Numbered from the stretch's first letter, positions 34,425 to 43,244 are shown. The stretch is 64,000 bases of DNA from Agromyces mariniharenae (GCF_008122505.1 NZ_VSSB01000001.1:2340891-2404890); one strand, 5' to 3'. A program made the numbers and translations. The notes: generated by a model not told the origin, from the letters alone.

Positions 34425-35564
34425 CTACCACGTCGACGGCGTGTGCTCGCCGCTGCGGCCCTGGTTCGCCACGATGGTCGCGTCGAGCAACCGCCGAACA
34501 CCGGCCATGCCGTCGATCGCGAAGGCCGCACGCTGCCGCTCCGCGCCGGTGCCTGCGCGGCGCAGGCGTCGCACCGAGCTCTGGACGGCGTCGAGGTCGC
34601 CCTCCTCCTCGAGCTCGTCCGTGAGCATGAGGACGAAGCGGCCCAGCACGTCGCCGGCCGGAGCGAGTCCGCCGGAGATCGGGTCGAACACGTCGGCGCG
34701 CATGCCGTGGTGCGCCGAGTGCATCAGCGCCGCGCTGAGCAGCTCGGGCGGCACCTCGGCCGAGGCGTTCGCCGCGGCATCCGTCGCCTCGGGCCTCGTG
34801 AGTGCGTGACTCACCACGGCGCGGCAGAGCGCGGCGACGAGCAGGGTCGACTCGACGTCGAGCTGCGCGTCGGCCATGCGGAACTCGATCGTGGGGAGGT
34901 GTTCGGAGAGGCGGACGTCCCACGAGATCAGGCCGAGGTCCTTCGTGCCGCCGATGCCGAGGAGCCGGTGGACACGGCGGTCGTAGTCGGCGGCGTCGAT
35001 GAACGAGGGCGGGCAGCCCGCGATCGTCCAGCGGCGCAGCAGGATGGTGCGCCAGCTGTCGTAGCCCGTGTCGTGGCCGCGCCACAGCGGCGAGTTCGTC
35101 GAGATGGCGGTGAGGAGGGGCATCCACGGCCGGACGGCGTTGAGCGCGACGACGCCCGCCTCGCGGTCGGGCACGCCGACGTGGACGTGCAGGCCGCTCA
35201 GCTGGTGGTCGGCGATGATCCCGCCCAGGTCGGCGACGATGCGGTGGTAGCGCTCGACGTCGGCGATCGAGGGGAACGGCGTCGTCTGCGGGGGAGTGCC
35301 CACGCTCGCGGCGACGACGCCGAGCGCGTCGGCGCGCTCGGCCACGAACCGCCGGAAGCCGAGCAGGGCCGATCGCGCCTCCTCGAGCGAGGAGAACACG
35401 GCCGACGCGTGCTCGACCTGCGAGGCGAGGAACTCCTTGTGCGTGACGTCGGCCCACTGCGGCGACGCCATCAGGGCGCCGTACACGTCGGCCGCGACAT
35501 CCGCCGGGCGCAGCGTCATGCGCTCGAGGAACTGGAACTCCTCTTCGATTCCGAACGTCCTCAC
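34425..35564 (-). CDS. carboxylate-amine ligase, glutamate-cysteine ligase type 2 (YbdK-like)
   Basis: 379 residues from GTG 35564 (GGAGGGG site upstream). N-terminal FGIEEEFQFL is the GCS2 signature; HQLSGLHVHVG and TIEFRMADAQLDV carry family metal/ATP residues. YbdK-type enzymes form gamma-glutamyl amides weakly, and actinobacterial relatives act in ergothioneine or thiol pathways. With no such genes nearby, the amine partner is unknown. Confidence 0.88.
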   Translation of the reverse strand: MRTFGIEEEFQFLERMTLRPADVAADVYGALMASPQWADVTHKEFLASQVEHASAVFSSLEEARSALLGFRRFVAERADALGVVAASVGTPPQTTPFPSIADVERYHRIVADLGGIIADHQLSGLHVHVGVPDREAGVVALNAVRPWMPLLTAISTNSPLWRGHDTGYDSWRTILLRRWTIAGCPPSFIDAADYDRRVHRLLGIGGTKDLGLISWDVRLSEHLPTIEFRMADAQLDVESTLLVAALCRAVVSHALTRPEATDAAANASAEVPPELLSAALMHSAHHGMRADVFDPISGGLAPAGDVLGRFVLMLTDELEEEGDLDAVQSSVRRLRRAGTGAERQRAAFAIDGMAGVRRLLDATIVANQGRSGEHTPSTW

Positions 35565-35731
35565 GACGTGACCCCTCCGCCGACCCCGACCTGACCTCGA
35601 AACTGTCCCCCGATTCGACCATCGGTGGCTGGAATCCTCCTGTCAACCCCGTGACGGATGAACGGTTCTCGGCTATCCGGTGATCCCCGAGGGAACGGCG
35701 CATCGGGAGGAAAGACCCGTCCGGGGGCACG

Positions 35732-35758
35732 TGTCGAGAACGCGACGGCAGCCTCGAC
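35732..35758 (+). promoter_or_regulatory. putative ECF42-dependent promoter
   Basis: TGTCGA (35732-35737), 17-base spacer, CGAC (35755-35758), about 70 bases before the DGPF gene. As I recall, ECF42 targets in Streptomyces have TGTCGA at -35 and CGA(C/T) at -10. The neighbouring sigma gene belongs to that group. Confidence 0.65.
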
Positions 35759-35828
35759 ATACTGGTGGGAGCGCGGTCCAGCCTCCTGAACGAAACGACG
35801 ACGACGCACGATCGAAGGAGCGATTCCG

Positions 35829-36203
35829 ATGAAGTACCTCATCCAGATCTACAGCAACCCCGAGTCGCGGGCGATGTGGGACAGCTTCACGCCCGAGCAG
35901 CAGGCCGAGGGCTACGCCTACTACCAGGCGATCAGCGAGGAGCTCGTGTCGAGCGGCGAGTACGTCGCCGCCGAGGCGCTCGCCGACGCCTCGCTCGCGA
36001 AGCGCGTGACGCAGACCGACGGCAGCGCCGTCGCGAGCGATGGCCCGTTCGCCGAGACGAAGGAGCTGCTCGCCGGGTTCTACCTCGTCGACTGCGAGAC
36101 CGAGGCCCGCGCGGTCGAGATCGCCGCCCGCTTCCCCGAGGCCGAGTTCGGGCTCATCGAGGTGCGCCCGGTGCTCGACATGGCCGCCCGCGGCGACGTC
36201 TGA
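35829..36203 (+). CDS. DGPF/YCII-related protein
   Basis: 124 residues, ATG 35829 behind AAGGAG. MKYLIQIYSNP opening, the DGPFAETKELLAGFYLVDC motif (SDGPF near residues 69-73) and EVRPVLDM end are typical of DGPF-domain proteins related to YciI. Such proteins are conserved partners of ECF42 sigma factors; their biochemical role is unclear. The sigma gene follows 26 bases later. Confidence 0.9.
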   Translation: MKYLIQIYSNPESRAMWDSFTPEQQAEGYAYYQAISEELVSSGEYVAAEALADASLAKRVTQTDGSAVASDGPFAETKELLAGFYLVDCETEARAVEIAARFPEAEFGLIEVRPVLDMAARGDV

Positions 36204-36229
36204 GGACGGGCGCGACGCCGGGTGAGACG

Positions 36230-37468
36230 ATGAGCGACGCCGTGAGCGACGCCGTCCGAGCACTGCGAGATGCCGCACCGTCGGCGCTCGCAGTGCTCGT
36301 GCGGCGCTACGGCGACTTCGAAGCGTGCGAGGACGCCATGCAGGAGGCGCTCATCGCGGCATCCGCCCAGTGGCCTCGCGACGGCGTGCCCGACAGCCCG
36401 CGCGCGTGGCTCGTGCAGGTGGCGTCGCGGCGCTACATCGACCAGGTGCGATCGGATGCCGCCCGCCGACGCCGCGAGTCGCTCGCCGCCGACCTCGAGC
36501 CGCCGCCCACCCCGGTCCCCGGCGTCGACGACACCCTCGCCCTGTTCCTGCTCTGCTGCCACCCCGCGCTCACCACGCCGTCGCAGGTGGCGCTCACGCT
36601 GCGGGCGGTCGGCGGACTCACCACCGCCGAGATCGCCCGCGCGCTGCTCGTGCCCGAGGCCACCGTCGCCCAGCGCATCTCGCGGGCGAAGGCGCGCATC
36701 AAGGCGAGCGACGAGGGCTTCCGGATGCCGCGCCCCGACGAGCTCGAGGCACGGCTCGGCGCGCTCCGCAGCGTGCTCTACCTCGTCTTCACCGAGGGGC
36801 ACACCGCGAGCTCGGGCGACCGGCTCGCCCGGGTCGACCTCTCGGCGGAGGCGATCCGGCTCACCCGACAGCTCCACGACGCCGACCCCGATGCCTCGGG
36901 CGAGACGACCGGGCTCCTGGCGCTCATGCTCCTCACCGACGCGCGCCGTGCCGCCCGCACCGACGACGCTGGTGCGATCGTGCCGCTCGACGAGCAGGAC
37001 CGGTCGCGCTGGGACCGGGCCATGATCGACGAGGGCGTCGCGCTCGTGACCGCGGTGCTCGACCGGGCGCCCATCGGCCCGTACCAGCTGCAGGCCGCGA
37101 TCGCGGCGGTGCACGATGAGGCGGACTCGACCGCGACGACCGACTGGCTCGAGATCCTCGGGCTCTACGACCTGCTCGCGCGCATGGCCCCGAGCCCGAT
37201 GGTCACGCTCGGACGCATCGTCGCCCTCGCCATGGTGGAGGGTCCCGAGCCGGGGCTCTTGGCGCTCGACCGCGCCGAGGCGGAGCACGACGGCGGGCTG
37301 TCCGACCACCACCGCACCTGGGCGGTGCGCGCACACCTGCTCGAGCAGTCGGGGTCGACGGATGCCGCGTCGCTCGCGTTCGCCGAGGCGGCGCGCCGCA
37401 CGCTCAACGGGCCGGAGCAGCGCTACCTCGCCGCGAAGGCCGAGCGCCTGCGCAGCTCGACGGGCTGA
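36230..37468 (+). CDS. ECF42-group extracytoplasmic-function sigma factor with C-terminal extension
   Basis: 412 residues from ATG 36230. Region 2 (residues about 12-80: YGDFEACEDAMQEALIAA, WLVQVASRRYIDQVR) and region 4 (TTAEIARALLVPEATVAQRISRAKARI, about 140-166) are followed by a 240-residue helical, TPR-like extension with LFTEGH-type YLVFTEGHTA and YQLQAAIAAVHDEA. This layout plus the DGPF neighbour identifies group ECF42, which lacks an anti-sigma factor and needs its C-terminal part for activity. It likely drives the DGPF operon from the TGTCGA-N17-CGAC promoter. Confidence 0.92.
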   Translation: MSDAVSDAVRALRDAAPSALAVLVRRYGDFEACEDAMQEALIAASAQWPRDGVPDSPRAWLVQVASRRYIDQVRSDAARRRRESLAADLEPPPTPVPGVDDTLALFLLCCHPALTTPSQVALTLRAVGGLTTAEIARALLVPEATVAQRISRAKARIKASDEGFRMPRPDELEARLGALRSVLYLVFTEGHTASSGDRLARVDLSAEAIRLTRQLHDADPDASGETTGLLALMLLTDARRAARTDDAGAIVPLDEQDRSRWDRAMIDEGVALVTAVLDRAPIGPYQLQAAIAAVHDEADSTATTDWLEILGLYDLLARMAPSPMVTLGRIVALAMVEGPEPGLLALDRAEAEHDGGLSDHHRTWAVRAHLLEQSGSTDAASLAFAEAARRTLNGPEQRYLAAKAERLRSSTG

Positions 37469-37500
37469 GCGGCCGCCCGCGGGATCGCGCACTCGCCGCA

Positions 37501-37562
37501 GGAATCCCGTCCGTGCGCCGGAATCCGGACCGGGCGGGATTCCAGCGCGTCAGCGGGATTCC
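37501..37562. repeat. intergenic palindromic repeat, copy C (variant unit GGAATCC)
   Basis: Same geometry as the ATTCAGG family: GGAATCC units 19 nt apart in the left arm, GGATTCC units 19 nt apart in the right arm, short GC loop. The unit differs from that in the other five copies. It lies between the convergent sigma gene and DUF1905 gene. Confidence 0.75.
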
Positions 37563-37571
37563 AGCGTGCGT

Positions 37572-37865
37572 TCAGAGGTCGAGCACCTCGAGGGCGACCT
37601 CGACGTCGTCGCCCTCCTCGATGCGCTCTGCGGTGCGCACGGCCTTCTTCACCGGCAGCACGTAGCTGCCCTGCTTCGAGTCGGGGAACACCGAGGTCGA
37701 CCAGGTCGTGCCGCCCACCGTGACGCGCACGCGCACCGACCCGAAGCCGCGCGGCATGCGCGGCACCTCGCGGATGTCGTCGCCGATCTCCTCGGGCAGG
37801 GTCACGAAGAACCAGCCGCCCTGCGCGCTCCACTCCCAGAGCGGCGCCGTGAAGCGGAATCGCAT
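37572..37865 (-). CDS. DUF1905 family protein
   Basis: 97 residues from ATG 37865, leaderless-looking (TAGCAT six bases upstream). FRFTAPLWEWSAQGGWFFVTLP, GGTTWSTSVFPDSKQGSYVLPVKKAVR and a closing VEVALEVLDL are characteristic of DUF1905, a small beta-barrel family of unknown function. The stop codon is 10 bases beyond repeat C. Confidence 0.88.
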   Translation of the reverse strand: MRFRFTAPLWEWSAQGGWFFVTLPEEIGDDIREVPRMPRGFGSVRVRVTVGGTTWSTSVFPDSKQGSYVLPVKKAVRTAERIEEGDDVEVALEVLDL

Positions 37866-37874
37866 GCCCGGATG

Positions 37875-38231
37875 CTACCGGCGACCACCGACGCGCCGGC
37901 GCCGGTCGCCCGGTCGGGACGCCGCCGGCTCGTCGGGGAGCGGAACCGTGGTGTGCTCGTCGGGCGCGCGCAGGGGCAGCGTCACGGTGACGGCCGGTGC
38001 GGTCGTGGCAGCCACGCCGGGCCCGACCGTCGCACTCGCCGGTTCCGCGTGCGGCGCGGTCGTGCGGGGCGGCGCGTCCTCCCGGAACAGGGCGACGAGC
38101 CGCTCGTGCGCGTCATCGTGCGGGGGCCGCGGCGCCGTGTGCGGGCTCCACTTCGCGCCGTCCCAGTAGCGCAGGATCGCGGCATCCGCGTCGTCGTCGT
38201 ACCACCCGGCCGCGCGTCGAGGCTCAGGCAC
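37875..38231 (-). CDS. DUF2510 domain protein
   Basis: 118 residues from GTG 38231, overlapping the end of the TauE/SafE gene by 8 bases. The first 30 residues, AAGWYDDDADAAILRYWDGAKWSPHT, are a DUF2510 domain (the W-Y-D...RYWDG..W motif). The rest is low-complexity Ala/Pro/Thr and ends in an Arg-rich tail (RRRRVGGRR). Such domains usually tag actinobacterial envelope proteins, but there is no membrane segment here. Confidence 0.75.
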   Translation of the reverse strand: MPEPRRAAGWYDDDADAAILRYWDGAKWSPHTAPRPPHDDAHERLVALFREDAPPRTTAPHAEPASATVGPGVAATTAPAVTVTLPLRAPDEHTTVPLPDEPAASRPGDRRRRVGGRR

Positions 38232-39039
38232 CGTCGCGTTCCTTCCGCGTGAGCCGCACGGCGCGCACGGCGAGCTGCACGGCCGCAACGACCATGAGCG
38301 CGGCGAACAGCCACGCCGACCACTCGGGCGAGAGCAGGAACGCGATCGCGACGCCGCCGAACGAGGCGATGGTCGCCGCGATGCCGACCACGAGGGCGAC
38401 CCGGAGGTCGACGATGCCCGCCCGCGTGTTCGCGACCGTGCCGCTGATCGCGGTGGGGAGCATCACGGCGAGCGACGTGCCCTTCGCCACGAGGTCGCTC
38501 ATGCCGAACAGCGCGATGAACGCGGGCACCATGATGACGCCGCCGCCGATGCCGAACAGGCCCGAGGCGATGCCGATCACGATGCCGAGCGCGATCATGC
38601 CGAGGATGGGAAGGACGTCGAACTCGATCGAGGAGTCGCCGCGAACGGGCGCGACGAGCACCATTCGCACCGCCACCGCGATGAGCAGGCCGACGAACAG
38701 CCACCGCAGCCAGCCGAGCGAGAGCCGCCGCAGCAGCCACGAGCCGATCCACGACCCGACGATGCCGCCGATCGCCACGAACAGCGCCGCGAGCAGGTCG
38801 ATCTCGCCGTTCGCGAAGTACGTGAGCGACCCCGCGAGTGCGGCGGGCACGATGGCCGCGAGCGAGGTGGCCGACGCGCGACGCTGGTCCATGCCCGCGA
38901 AGAGGATGAGGAGCGGGACCATGAGGATGCCGCCGCCGACGCCGAACGCGCCCGACAGCAGTCCGCCCGCCGCCCCGACGAGCGCGAGACGCACCCACGG
39001 CACGCGCGCCTGATCGGCGGGAGCGTCGGGGGAGGTCAC
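38224..39039 (-). CDS. TauE/SafE-family anion exporter
   Basis: 271 residues from GTG 39039, leaderless-looking (TACGCT six bases upstream). Eight hydrophobic helices arranged as two repeats, each opening with a Gly-rich motif: GLLSGAFGVGGGILMVPLL and GIASGLFGIGGGVIMVPAF. This twin motif defines the TauE/SafE (DUF81) family, which moves sulfite or sulfonates. No sulfur genes nearby, so the substrate is open. Confidence 0.92.
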   Translation of the reverse strand: MTSPDAPADQARVPWVRLALVGAAGGLLSGAFGVGGGILMVPLLILFAGMDQRRASATSLAAIVPAALAGSLTYFANGEIDLLAALFVAIGGIVGSWIGSWLLRRLSLGWLRWLFVGLLIAVAVRMVLVAPVRGDSSIEFDVLPILGMIALGIVIGIASGLFGIGGGVIMVPAFIALFGMSDLVAKGTSLAVMLPTAISGTVANTRAGIVDLRVALVVGIAATIASFGGVAIAFLLSPEWSAWLFAALMVVAAVQLAVRAVRLTRKERDGA

Positions 39040-39070
39040 CCGCCCAGCGTAGCGGCGCGCGGCCGCGGGA

Positions 39071-39622
39071 TCAGGCCGCGCGGTCGCCGGCGGCGAGCAG
39101 CACGGTGGACTCGGTGCGCTCGGTGGCGCCGATGCTTATGGACGGGTCGGCGACGACGTCGGGCAGCGACTCCATGGCCGGAACCGCCACCGGCAGCGCC
39201 GCGGCCACCCGGGCGGATCGGCGTACCATGCGGCCGGCGAGCACGAGCAGGACGCCGAAGACGGCGCCCGCCGTGTTCATCACGAGATCGCGCGGGTCGG
39301 AGATGCGGTGCGGCTCGGGCACCTGGATGAGCTCGATGACGGTGGTGAACGCCAGCCCAGCGAGCAGCGCGAGCGCCCAGCGGCGGCGTGGGATGAGCAG
39401 GGCGGCGAGCACGCCGACGGGGATGAACAGCGCCACGTTGAACGCCATCTCGGAGAGGTACCCGGTGGTCCAGGTGGTCGTCGCCGTCCACGACTCGGGA
39501 TTGAGGATGCCGCCGTCGAGCTGGCTGCCGCTGCTCGTGCGCCAGGGCGTGGGCCCGACCGTCACCCACAGCACGAGGGCTGCGTAGGCGAGGGCGACGA
39601 ATCGCAGGGGGCGGCGGTTCAT
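39071..39622 (-). CDS. VanZ-like membrane protein
   Basis: 183 residues from ATG 39622 (GGAGGA site). Four or five helices; EMAFNVALFIPVGVLAALL, VIELIQ and DPRDLVMNTAGAVFGVLL are VanZ-family motifs. The C-terminal 45 residues are a soluble Ser/Val-rich tail. VanZ relatives can lower glycopeptide binding, but most are uncharacterised. Confidence 0.85.
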   Translation of the reverse strand: MNRRPLRFVALAYAALVLWVTVGPTPWRTSSGSQLDGGILNPESWTATTTWTTGYLSEMAFNVALFIPVGVLAALLIPRRRWALALLAGLAFTTVIELIQVPEPHRISDPRDLVMNTAGAVFGVLLVLAGRMVRRSARVAAALPVAVPAMESLPDVVADPSISIGATERTESTVLLAAGDRAA

Positions 39623-40039
39623 CCCACGATTCTCCTCCGGTTCCCTATGAGCAGGCTGGCACGTTGCCGCATGTCCGCCGATCACCGCCGATGCCCTCCT
39701 GTCGAGGACGAGTCGCGCCGGCTGGGGGTCGAGTCGGCCGGGTCGGGCGCGCCGCATCGCCGCGTCACCGCACGTCACCTGTGGATGAAACCGTGCCGGA
39801 TCGGCCGGAGTGCATTAGTGTTGGTTGACCTCCATCAGCGGGCATTCGCCCGCGCCTCCACCTGATTGCCCGGAGGCGGACCGATCCGCATGGCATGACC
39901 CGATACGAGACGGCGGATGCCGAGTGCACCCCGCCCCTCGCCCAAGACGCCTCGGCGGCACCGTGTCGCCGGAGCCGCGATCGACCGCCGATCGCACCGG
40001 GCACGCAGCCGGCGGCCCGCATGAGAGAAGGACAGCAGT
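39623..40039. other. 417-base gap: long leader of cspA
   Basis: No coding sequence with plausible codon use. A TANNNT hexamer (TAGTGT, 39816-39821) may be a -10 box, and a hairpin GCGGGC-ATTC-GCCCGC lies at 39838-39853. From there a leader of about 190-210 bases would precede cspA, the size expected of cold-shock mRNAs whose 5' region folds differently at low temperature. Confidence 0.45.
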
Positions 40040-40243
40040 ATGGCAACCGGAACCGTCAAGTGGTTCAACGCCGAAAAGGGCTTCGGCTTCATCGCCCCCG
40101 ACGACGGCAGCGCCGACGTCTTCGCGCACTTCAGCGCCATCACGGGCAGCGGCTACCGCTCGCTCGAAGAGGGCCAGAAGGTCGAGTTCGAGGTGGCGCA
40201 GGGCCCCAAGGGCCTGCAGGCCGAGAACATCCGCGGGCTCTAG
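40040..40243 (+). CDS. cspA: cold-shock protein of the CspA family
   Basis: 67 residues from ATG 40040 (AGAAGGAC site). RNP1 motif [11 protein letters not shown] and RNP2-like VFAHFSAI are intact, with [11 protein letters not shown] at the start. Binds single-stranded RNA/DNA as an RNA chaperone. Its length and composition fit the family exactly. Confidence 0.95.
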   Translation: MATGTVKWFNAEKGFGFIAPDDGSADVFAHFSAITGSGYRSLEEGQKVEFEVAQGPKGLQAENIRGL

Positions 40244-40256
40244 GCTTCGCACAACC

Positions 40257-40289
40257 GGACGCCGTCGCGACTCGCTCGCGGCGGCGTCC
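40257..40289 (+). terminator. hairpin terminator of cspA
   Basis: 13-bp stem GGACGCCGTCGCG with its complement (one G-T pair), 7-base loop, 13 bases after the cspA stop. Confidence 0.7.
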
Positions 40290-40346
40290 GTCGTCTCGGC
40301 CGGGGCCGGACACGGCGGTCGGGCTCAGCCGGGGCGTGACTCGGGC

Positions 40347-41219
40347 TCAGCTGGGGCGCACGGATGCCGCGGCATCCGTCACCTCGTCGCGCCACGAGTG
40401 CCGCGGCTCGTATCCGAGCATGCGGCGCGCCTTGTCGATCGAGAGCATCGTGTCGTTGACGCCGAGGTCGCCGCGCACGGGCACGTCGGGGAACACCTCC
40501 GCGACGAGCTCGGCGTTCGGCCGGGTCATGACGGTGTCGGCCGCGGCGATGATGTAGCGCTCGAAACCGGGGTGCGCCGTGGCGAGCGCGAGGCTCACGG
40601 CCTGCGCGCCGTCGCGTGCGTCGATGTAGCCCCAGAGGTTCCACTTGCGCAGGCTCGCGTCGGCGTCGAACGACGGGAACGCGTCGTAGTCGGCGGGGTC
40701 CATGACGTTCGAGAAGCGCAGCGCCGTGATCGAGAGCTCGGGGTGCCAGCGCACGAGCTCGATCGCCATCTGCTCCTCGAGGTGCTTCACGAGCGAGTAC
40801 GTGCTCTCGGGCCGGGCCGCGTACTCCTCGTCGACGGGGATGTACGGCGGCGGCACGTCGAAGGGGAGGCCGAGCACCGTCTCGCTCGACGCGTAGACGA
40901 TGCGCGTGATGCCGAGGCGGCGGGCCGCCTGGAACACGTTGAACGTCGACAGCATGTTGTTGTGGAAGGTCGCGACATCGCTCACGATGCCGGGCGCCGG
41001 GATCGCGGCGAGGTGCACGATCGCGTCGACCCCGGCGTGCCGGTCGTCGACGCCCGCGATGGCGTCGATCACCTGACCGTAGTCGGTGAGGTCGACCCGA
41101 GTGACCGACTCGCGGTCCCCCTGCTGGTCGAGGTTCACCACCTCGTGGCCCTCGTCGCGGAGCGTGCGGACGACGGTGCGGCCGAGCTTGCCCGACCCTC
41201 CGGTGACGGCGATGCGCAT
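40347..41219 (-). CDS. NAD-dependent epimerase/dehydratase (extended SDR)
   Basis: 290 residues from ATG 41219, leaderless-looking (CAGACT six bases upstream). GGSGKLG (residues 7-13) binds NAD(P), and the catalytic YSLVK motif sits near residue 142 after the YASSETV strand. The sequence resembles sugar-nucleotide or uronate dehydrogenase-like SDRs; substrate unknown. Confidence 0.88.
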   Translation of the reverse strand: MRIAVTGGSGKLGRTVVRTLRDEGHEVVNLDQQGDRESVTRVDLTDYGQVIDAIAGVDDRHAGVDAIVHLAAIPAPGIVSDVATFHNNMLSTFNVFQAARRLGITRIVYASSETVLGLPFDVPPPYIPVDEEYAARPESTYSLVKHLEEQMAIELVRWHPELSITALRFSNVMDPADYDAFPSFDADASLRKWNLWGYIDARDGAQAVSLALATAHPGFERYIIAAADTVMTRPNAELVAEVFPDVPVRGDLGVNDTMLSIDKARRMLGYEPRHSWRDEVTDAAASVRPS

Positions 41220-41235
41220 GCCCCAAGTCTGGCAC

Positions 41236-41266
41236 CGGATGCCGCGGCGGCGCGTCGCGGCATCCG
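41236..41266 (-). terminator. hairpin between epimerase and M14 genes
   Basis: Perfect 11-bp stem CGGATGCCGCG / CGCGGCATCCG with a 9-base loop, 7 bases beyond the M14 stop. The stem is made of the GGATGCC motif that is common across the window. Confidence 0.7.
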
Positions 41267-41273
41267 TCGCCGT

Positions 41274-42845
41274 TCAGCGCCGGCGCGCGCCCGCTTTCGT
41301 GGACGCCTTCGCCGTCGGTGCGCCGTTCTCGACGGCCTTCGGCTTCGCGTTCGACCCGGTCGTCGCCCGGCCGCGCGCCGCCGGCGCCTTCGGCTTCGCA
41401 CCCGGCGGCTGCACCATCAGGCGCTCGATCGCCTTCGCCATCGTGACGCCGCGCATGGCGTCGAGGTGCACCTCGATCGCGCGGAGGTCCTTCCGCAGCT
41501 CGGGGTCGTCGACGCGCGTCCGGAGCCGCCGCACGACCCTCACCCCCACGTCGACCTCCTCGGTCGTGAGCTTGGCCGTGTCGTCGCGGGCGAGGCCCGC
41601 GCTGCGCTTCACGAGCTCGGCGGTCTCGCCGAGCAGGTCGCGGTCCTGCAGCGCCGCGGCCAGCACGGGCACCTCCACGCGTTCGAACAGGGCGATCCAC
41701 TCGCGTCCGGCGTCGGTGGTGGCGAGCAGCTTGTCGCGCACCTTCCGCAGCGCGTTGACCTCGGTCTGCGCGCGGAAGAACTGGAGTCCGATGAGCTCGA
41801 TCGCGCAGATGCTCTGCTGGAGCAGCGCCACCATGCCCGACTTCGCGTCGCGCTTCACGGGCTCGGGGTCGGCGGGGTGGAACGATTCCTCGGCCGAGCC
41901 CACGTAGGGTCCCGTCTCGAACGTGAACCCGTAGGTCTTGCCGAGTCGTGAGCTCGCGATGTGCCGGCTGTAGGCGTAGTCGCTCCACGTGCCGGTGGTG
42001 GGGTAGAGGGCGACGCTCGCCTGGTTCGCGTAGGTGCGACCCCGAACCGCCGCGATGGCGTCGCGGATGCGTCCGCCGACCGTCGTGAACCGCTGCAGGT
42101 CGCGCGGCGGGAGGTACTCCTGGTAGCCGGGGACGCCGATCGGTGCGCACGTGCCGGTCGGCAGCGTCGTGAACTTCTTCGACGGATCGGTGGTCTGCGT
42201 CGGGGCGTGCCCCCACGGCCAGAGGATGAGCTCGGAGTACGAGTGCACGTCGACGAACGTGTCGACACGGTGCGTGTCGAGCAGGTGCTTCACGTTGCGG
42301 TTCTCGGGCTCGCTGAACGCGCTCGGCCCGACGTAGATGTCGGTGCACGGGTTGCACGAGGTCTGGCCCTGCGTCACGCCCCACACGAAGTCGGCGTTGC
42401 GGTTGAGGTCGACGCCGATGCACGAGGTGCCCGCGTTCGAGCGACGGTTCTTGCGCCACATGCCGTCGACGGTCATCACGTGCACGCGCCCGTCGGGATT
42501 CACGCACGGGACCATCCAGATGTCGAGGGCCTCGAGGATGAGCTTGACGTCGGCGGCGGGCCAGCGCCGGCCCCCGTACACGAGGTCCCGCTCGTTGACG
42601 TAGCTCGTGAACAGGTCGACGGCGAGCTCGACGATCGCGTCGGGATTCATGAGCTCACGCGCGTGCGTGCCGCCGACGAGCAGCACGCCGCGTCGCTCGG
42701 GTCCCGTGCCGGCGCGCAGCCGGAGGGCGAAGACGGGGCGTCCCTGCACGGATGCCTCGGGGAGCTGGATCCGCGTGAAGTAGTCGGGGAACCAGGTGGC
42801 GAGGAGCTGCGTCAGCGAGTCGAGCTGCGCGACGGTGCGGTACAT
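41274..42845 (-). CDS. M14 zinc carboxypeptidase without signal peptide
   Basis: 523 residues; its ATG shares one base with the stop of the upstream gene (TGATG). Zinc ligands are visible: GGTHARELMNPD (His60/Glu63 region), VDVHSYSE for the third ligand, the substrate motif VDLNRNADFVWG, and FTFETGP with the catalytic Glu near residue 325. After about residue 360 comes a helical extension and a low-complexity Ala/Lys/Arg tail (KASTKAGARRR). No secretion signal, unlike the M14 gene at the left edge, so it may act inside the cell or leave with help. Confidence 0.85.
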   Translation of the reverse strand: MYRTVAQLDSLTQLLATWFPDYFTRIQLPEASVQGRPVFALRLRAGTGPERRGVLLVGGTHARELMNPDAIVELAVDLFTSYVNERDLVYGGRRWPAADVKLILEALDIWMVPCVNPDGRVHVMTVDGMWRKNRRSNAGTSCIGVDLNRNADFVWGVTQGQTSCNPCTDIYVGPSAFSEPENRNVKHLLDTHRVDTFVDVHSYSELILWPWGHAPTQTTDPSKKFTTLPTGTCAPIGVPGYQEYLPPRDLQRFTTVGGRIRDAIAAVRGRTYANQASVALYPTTGTWSDYAYSRHIASSRLGKTYGFTFETGPYVGSAEESFHPADPEPVKRDAKSGMVALLQQSICAIELIGLQFFRAQTEVNALRKVRDKLLATTDAGREWIALFERVEVPVLAAALQDRDLLGETAELVKRSAGLARDDTAKLTTEEVDVGVRVVRRLRTRVDDPELRKDLRAIEVHLDAMRGVTMAKAIERLMVQPPGAKPKAPAARGRATTGSNAKPKAVENGAPTAKASTKAGARRR

Positions 42846-43192
42846 CAGCCCTCCTCCTCACGCGGGATGCCGGCGACGCGTTCGTCGAGCCAGCGCTTCG
42901 CGTCCTCGTCGGACTGGATGAGCTTCGGATCGAGCGGCTCGATCGGCACGGTGCGGAACACCCGCACCTCGTAGCCGCGCCGCACGAGCTCGGCGAGCTC
43001 GTCCGCCGTGACGACCACCCGCACCCCGCCCTGCGGATCGGGGATGCGGTCGAGGTCGAGGTCGGACACCTGGCTCAGGGCGACGTCGCGCTCGCCGGGG
43101 TGGACCGTCGCCTCGAAGCGGGCGCCCTGCTGGCGGCCCGGCCCCTCGTCGACGCCGTCATCGCGCTCGTCGCGCTTCGATCGCCTGGCCAT
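42845..43192 (-). CDS. hypothetical protein coupled to the M14 peptidase
   Basis: 115 residues from ATG 43192 (GGGGGAAG site). Charged N-terminal half (RRSKRDERDDG), then a compact domain VRVVVTADELAELVRRGYEVRVFRTVPIEPLDPKL. Not recognised. Stop and start overlap the following M14 gene, so the two are co-translated; it could be a propeptide-like or regulatory partner of the peptidase. Confidence 0.65.
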   Translation of the reverse strand: MARRSKRDERDDGVDEGPGRQQGARFEATVHPGERDVALSQVSDLDLDRIPDPQGGVRVVVTADELAELVRRGYEVRVFRTVPIEPLDPKLIQSDEDAKRWLDERVAGIPREEEG

Positions 43193-43206
43193 GGGACTTC
43201 CCCCTC

Positions 43207-43244
43207 AGGTCGATGGCACGCCCGAAGGTCGATGGCGCGCCCGA
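43207..43244. repeat. 19-bp tandem duplication
   Basis: Two adjacent copies of AGGTCGATGGCACGCCCGA differing at one base, in the gap between two divergent genes. A shorter GCGGGCACGTCGA repeat follows. Recent slippage is the simplest cause. Confidence 0.75.
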
